NCBI RefSeq assembly: GCF_000187895.1
Contig: NZ_DS990122.1
Location: 124,001 to 188,000, forward strand
Source: Phocaeicola plebeius DSM 17135
Lineage (GTDB): Bacteria; Bacteroidota; Bacteroidia; Bacteroidales; Bacteroidaceae
Length of the DNA: 64,000 bases
Reading direction: 5' to 3'
The notes under the pieces are model-generated. The model saw nothing but the letters and a program-made list of their open reading frames with translations, searched no databases and was not told where the DNA came from. The translations under genes were made by a program, and so were the position numbers. Shown here in pieces: positions 60,601 through 64,000 of this stretch (position 1 is the first letter of the stretch; each line of letters opens with the position of its first letter).

Positions 60601-61724
60601 GATATGGAATCGGACAAGAAGCACTGACACATATCTTCGAGCGCTATTACCAGGAAAGTGGAGAACATCAAGCTTCTGGAACAGGTATCGGCCTGGCCTT
60701 GGTAAAGAATTTAGTAAAATTACATGAAGGAGATATTCAAGTAAAAAGTTTGCCCGACATCGGCACTACATTCTACCTACGCTTGCTGGCTGAAAACACC
60801 TATCCTCAAGCATTACACGGAGAAGATATGCATGCCGGAAAGCAAGACGTCAAAGAAAAGTACATTGAAAAGCTGGAAATCAGCGACCCAGACAGAAATG
60901 CGCGTCCTATCATTTTAGTGGTAGAAGACAATGCCGATATACGCGACTACATTGCAGACTCATTTACAGATTTATATGAGGTAAAAACAGCAGCCAACGG
61001 TAAGGAAGGACTACAAATAGCCACAGAATGTATCCCTGATATTGTAGTCAGCGACATCATGATGCCAGTAATGAATGGAATCATGATGTGTCAGAAACTG
61101 AAAGCAGACATGCGTACCAGTCACATTCCGGTTATTCTGCTGACAGCAAAAGACAGTATCACCGACAAAGAAGAAGGCTATCAGGCCGGAGCGGATTCCT
61201 ATCTGACAAAACCCTTCAGCGCCAGCCTGCTGCAAAGTCGCATCAGCAACCTACTGACACAAAGGAGATTATTATCAGAACGGTTTGCCATCCGTCCTGA
61301 AAAACCGGAAAAACAAAGTATGGAGAAAAAAAGAGCTATTATTACAGAATCTATGAACAAACTGGACAAGGCATTCATGGACAAGATTACGAATGCCATT
61401 ACCGAAAGCCTAGCCACCTCAGAAAACGTAGATATTACCGTACTTTCCAATGTGATGTGCATGAGCAGTTCTACCCTCTATCGCAAGGTAAAAGCACTTA
61501 CCGGTATGTCAACCAATGAATACATCCGGAAAATTAAAATGCAACTTGCCGAAAAGTATCTGCTGGAAGGAAAATATTCGATTTCAGAAATCGCATTTAA
61601 GGTAGGAATCAATAGTAGCGTATATTTCCGTCAATGCTTCAAGGAGGAATTCGGAATGTCTGCTTCTGAGTATTTAAAGCAATTGACAGGACAATCCATT
61701 GATGAAAAAACTGATGAAAAATAG
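57621..61724 (+). CDS. Hybrid two-component system regulator (HTCS) of PUL B
   Basis: About 1367 residues from ATG 57621; the in-frame ATG at 57564 would precede the signal peptide awkwardly. In order: signal peptide (about 1-20); fourteen Reg_prop beta-propeller repeats (LWIGT/IWVGT type), i.e. two seven-bladed propellers; a Y_Y_Y domain (about 690-780); a membrane helix (about 790-808); HisKA with His844 (HELRTPL); HATPase; a receiver domain with Asp1145 (VVSDIMMP); and an AraC-type helix-turn-helix. It binds a periplasmic glycan fragment and activates the PUL. It is divergent from its target operon. Confidence 0.95.
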   Translation: MNNMKYLFTFFLCIQILSSYGQQYTIKKLGLEKKLSNSYIIDITEDKNGYLWFATEDGLNKLEGGLFSSYYKKDNSRSLNLTGNELNCLLDDPQDPVLWIGTQRAGLNAFNYQTNQQTVFLHDENNPYSIATNDVTDLAVAADGNLWVATYWRGIEYLDKKTGKFTHYNQQTVPGLPSNTVWTLVDDHKGNLYIGHAQHGMSILSIKTKKIKNFTYNKLDDTTIPSNNVQCIFKDNTGNLWIGTEKGLALYNPETEHFIRIGEQESPLTHRIYDIQQFNENELWVATEFGGIAIINLSKSLFNTAESIHYIQAGDNEYYLNNSTVRCLYQDSHQNIWAGTWGGGVNFLSSNTTLFKSFSYSQNSSESNLSSHIASAVCLDKQNNLWVGTDGGGINVIKAGKRTATYTKNAGKLSGNSIQTALCDKQGNLWFGIFNGGIMFYDTHKQTFHQIFPEEYATQDVRSLYEDKEGIIWVGTSNGVFQIERNSKKIRQHTHIPDNLVRTVIKDKKGQIWVGSFGSGIFLYSSNWKPLKSFNTYLSFPSNTINQIFEDSKGYIWAATGEGLVQFENKTPWKYKVYQRNEGLANTFIWAIEEDENQNIWFSTNQGISCFVRNEGNIYNYDFRDNIPMASFIGRSACKDRNGVMYFGSTNGLCYFTPSYILEKRQAPKAIIGKITVFEPLIAENSNETEIPLINKESVRLKHLQNNFNISFNIQDYSLNERVEYAYMLKGLENAWYTVKEPNNVTFRNLPPGKYEFLIKTRIRNQEWSNEISSIEIIIAPPLWLSWWAKLLYVFCAVGLLFIGLWAYKRKLNLEYLYESEKKSHEQEQELNDERLRFYTNITHELRTPLTLILGPLEDLVKSNTLSSKDHHRISVIHQSAVRLLNLINQILDFRKTETQNKKLCVTKGNLTNVIYETGLKYKELNNKPEIQVLIEAEDENMVLFFDKEIITMILDNLISNAIKYTEKGYIRIRAEWITENGIRYAQLSVEDTGYGIGQEALTHIFERYYQESGEHQASGTGIGLALVKNLVKLHEGDIQVKSLPDIGTTFYLRLLAENTYPQALHGEDMHAGKQDVKEKYIEKLEISDPDRNARPIILVVEDNADIRDYIADSFTDLYEVKTAANGKEGLQIATECIPDIVVSDIMMPVMNGIMMCQKLKADMRTSHIPVILLTAKDSITDKEEGYQAGADSYLTKPFSASLLQSRISNLLTQRRLLSERFAIRPEKPEKQSMEKKRAIITESMNKLDKAFMDKITNAITESLATSENVDITVLSNVMCMSSSTLYRKVKALTGMSTNEYIRKIKMQLAEKYLLEGKYSISEIAFKVGINSSVYFRQCFKEEFGMSASEYLKQLTGQSIDEKTDEK

Positions 61725-61740
61725 GCCGTAAACCACATTA

Positions 61741-61777
61741 AAAAAGCGGCTGCTTTCACGAGGAAAACAGCCGCTTT
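61741..61777. terminator. Bidirectional terminator between the regulator and secDF
   Basis: The stem AAAGCGGCTG / CAGCCGCTTT with a 15-nt loop lies between convergent genes. A tracts and T tracts flank it. Confidence 0.8.
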
Positions 61778-61801
61778 CAAACATTATATCAGATCTCTAT
61801 T

Positions 61802-64000
61802 TTATTCTGCTTCACCAGCCTGTTTCGGCATCTTATGACCCATTGTCAGGTAAGCTACCGGAGCAGCTACGAACAATGAAGATAACGTACCGATTACTAC
61901 ACCCAAAATCATAGCGAATGCAAAGCTGCGGATGCTGTCACCACCAAGGATGAAGATACTCAGCAACACAATCAACGTACTCAAAGAAGTGTTGATGGTA
62001 CGAGCCAAAGTTGTGTTCAACGAATCATTGAACAGCTGTGTACGGTCGCGTTTTGGATACAAACCGATAAACTCACGTACACGGTCGAAGATTACCACCT
62101 TATCATTGATAGAGTAACCGATTGCAGTCAAGATAGCACCAATGAATGTCTGGTCGATTTCCAAAGAGAACGGCATCCATCCATAGCACAAAGAGTATGC
62201 ACCGATAATCAATACGGTATCCACCATCAATGCTACTGTAGCACCAATACTGAAGGCGATGTTGTTGAAACGAATCAAGATATACAGACCGATAGCAATC
62301 AAAGCCAATACAACTGACCATACAGCTGAAGTCTTAATATCGTCGGCGATGCTAGGACCTACCTTCTGAGAACTGATGATAGAACCTCCGGCACGATTAT
62401 CACGGTCGATAAAGATTTCCAGTGTAGTACCTTCACCCAACAGATTACCTTCTTTCAATGCATTGTAAAGGAACTCTTCAATTTCTGCATCGATTGTAGG
62501 AGAATCTTCATTGATACGGTAGTTGGTAGTCACACGGATTGTCTTACCGTCTGTACCCAAAGCAATAGCCTGTACGTTTGCATCACCCACTTTCGGCTGC
62601 AGCAAGCTACGTACTGTTTCAGGCTGTACAACCTGTTCGAACTGAACTACGAAGTTACGTCCACCGGTGAAGTCGATACTCTGTGCAAGACCACGTACAA
62701 AGAATGAAATGATACATACTACAATGATAACTCCCCAGATAGTGAACGAGCGTTTCGTAATACCCATGAAGTTATAGTGTACATTCTGCATCAGGTTCTT
62801 TGAAATACCTGTAGTGAATGTCAGGTTCAACCACTTGTCCTTATTCATGAAGTGTTCGTAAACCAGACGAGTCAAGAACACAGCTGAGAAGAATGAGCAG
62901 AGGATACCGATAATCAAGGTAGTGGCAAAACCACGGATCGGACCAGTACCGAAGTTAAACAGGATGATACCTGTAATGATAGAAGTCAAGTTAGAGTCGA
63001 AGATAGCAGAGAATGCATTCTTGTAACCTTCAGCCAATGCCTGTTTGGTTCCCTTACCAGCACGGAGCTCTTCTTTCGTACGTTCGTAAATCAATACGTT
63101 CGCATCCACAGCCATACCCAGTGACAATACCATACCGGCGATACCAGACATGGTCAATGCAGCCTGGAATGAAGAAAGGATACCCAGTGTGAAGAAGAAG
63201 TTGATGAACAACGCACCGTTAGCCACCATACCCGGAATGAATCCGTACATCGCACACATATAAATCATCAGGACAATCAAAGCTACGATGAAAGATACGA
63301 TACCCTGATTGATAGATTCCTGTCCCAAAGACGGACCTACGATGTCTTCCTGTACGATACGTGCAGGAGCCGGCATCTTACCTGACTTCAATACGTTAGC
63401 TAAGTCTTTTGTAACTTCCGGAGTAAAGTTACCGGTAATCTGTGAGTTACCACCAGTAATTTCAGAGTTTACACGCGGAGCACTGTACACATATCCATCC
63501 AATACGATAGCGATTTCCTTACCGATGTTCTTCTTGGTCAAGGCAGCCCAACGACGAGAACCTTCTGTATTCATAGACATGCTTACGCAAGGCTTATTGA
63601 ACTGGTCGTATTCATCTTTTGCATCAGTTACTACATCACCTTCCAGCGGTGCACGACCGTTACGTTCTGTCGACTTGATAGCATACAATTCGAAGATACG
63701 TCCTGTCTTGTCCATATCCGAAGCTTTCACACCCCACATCAGTTTCAAGTCGCGCGGCATTACTTCCTTCACAGCTTTCATGTTCAAGATACGGTTTACA
63801 TCAGCAGTATCCTTATAGTCAGCATAACCTACGATACAGCCTACACCGCTCTGATTCAACTGCAGTACAGCCAGCAACGGATGTTCTTTCTTCAGTTCTT
63901 CAATATTTGTATTAGAAGCAGTAGCAGTTTCGCCCTTCAATGCAGCAGCCAGACTGTCTTTTGCAGACACAGCAGAAGCCTCAGCTACAGCAGTTGTATC
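61802..64000 (-). CDS. secDF: Protein translocase subunit SecDF (fusion, 5' part outside the window)
   Basis: About 730 codons are visible; the reading frame continues past 64000, so the start is missing. The C-terminal end of the SecD half (GFIPGMVANGALFINFFFTLGIL, AVDANVLIYERTKEELRAG) and the full SecF half (SIDFTGGRNFVVQFEQ, GYSINDKVVIFDRVRE) are present. SecDF fusions are usual in Bacteroidetes. The protein uses the proton gradient to pull secreted proteins through SecYEG. A GTG at 63970 is internal, not a start. Confidence 0.95.
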   Translation of the reverse strand, partial: DTTAVAEASAVSAKDSLAAALKGETATASNTNIEELKKEHPLLAVLQLNQSGVGCIVGYADYKDTADVNRILNMKAVKEVMPRDLKLMWGVKASDMDKTGRIFELYAIKSTERNGRAPLEGDVVTDAKDEYDQFNKPCVSMSMNTEGSRRWAALTKKNIGKEIAIVLDGYVYSAPRVNSEITGGNSQITGNFTPEVTKDLANVLKSGKMPAPARIVQEDIVGPSLGQESINQGIVSFIVALIVLMIYMCAMYGFIPGMVANGALFINFFFTLGILSSFQAALTMSGIAGMVLSLGMAVDANVLIYERTKEELRAGKGTKQALAEGYKNAFSAIFDSNLTSIITGIILFNFGTGPIRGFATTLIIGILCSFFSAVFLTRLVYEHFMNKDKWLNLTFTTGISKNLMQNVHYNFMGITKRSFTIWGVIIVVCIISFFVRGLAQSIDFTGGRNFVVQFEQVVQPETVRSLLQPKVGDANVQAIALGTDGKTIRVTTNYRINEDSPTIDAEIEEFLYNALKEGNLLGEGTTLEIFIDRDNRAGGSIISSQKVGPSIADDIKTSAVWSVVLALIAIGLYILIRFNNIAFSIGATVALMVDTVLIIGAYSLCYGWMPFSLEIDQTFIGAILTAIGYSINDKVVIFDRVREFIGLYPKRDRTQLFNDSLNTTLARTINTSLSTLIVLLSIFILGGDSIRSFAFAMILGVVIGTLSSLFVAAPVAYLTMGHKMPKQAGEAE

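Overview
The window is chromosomal DNA of a gut-type Bacteroidales bacterium, most likely Bacteroides or Phocaeicola. The evidence is: two SusC/SusD polysaccharide utilization loci (PULs), a hybrid two-component regulator, a NigD-like lipoprotein, a SecDF fusion, Bacteroides-type promoters (TTTG, 19-21 bases, TAnnTTTG), and a lack of Shine-Dalgarno sequences. I assign no species. No prophage, CRISPR array, rRNA or plasmid function was seen.

Region 1 (1-8225) is core housekeeping: the start of the str operon (rpsL, rpsG, fusA, minus strand), a DUF3467 protein, a DEAD-box helicase with a DbpA-type RNA-binding domain, and a tight Ca2+-ATPase / HAD hydrolase / ribF operon. A CAT-anticodon tRNA with its own terminator follows. 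Region 2 (8341-16800) has a NigD-like lipoprotein, a 22-bp-period repeat array broken by a complete IS3-family element, then DUF389, a flippase and ruvB on the minus strand. A flavodoxin/ferredoxin protein paired with mnmA lies on the plus strand.

Region 3 (16822-33068) is PUL A. A minus-strand operon (two GH20 hexosaminidases, a GH2 with a predicted beta-trefoil, a Ser-type sulfatase) diverges across a 526-bp control region from susC-susD-metallophosphoesterase. The enzyme set fits sulfated, N-acetylhexosamine- and galactose-containing host glycans such as mucin O-glycans or keratan sulfate. No regulator is encoded nearby. Region 4 (33196-43047) is metG followed by a surface-glycan cluster: flippase, LicD protein and five glycosyltransferases. 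It faces a YfhO-family membrane protein. Region 5 (45594-46950) is the mtnN-luxS pair, which detoxifies S-adenosylhomocysteine and makes the AI-2 precursor.

Region 6 (47036-61724) is PUL B. Its operon reads surface glycan-binding lipoprotein, SusC, SusD, GH30, GH2, and it is divergent from its hybrid two-component regulator. GH30 with GH2 suggests a beta-linked galactan or related plant/host glycan, but the substrate is not proven. The window closes inside secDF.

The most unusual signal is a pair of intergenic arrays, at about 9121-9222 (continued after the IS at 10730) and 46959-47030. Both repeat every 22 bp exactly. Both place a CYTARG-like hexamer between inverted arms, but the arm sequences differ: AAACG/CGTTT in one, GTACT/AGTAC in the other. 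Both lie between convergent genes. The IS3 element sits inside the fifth unit of the first array. The shared scaffold with array-specific arms suggests an undescribed class of intergenic repeat.
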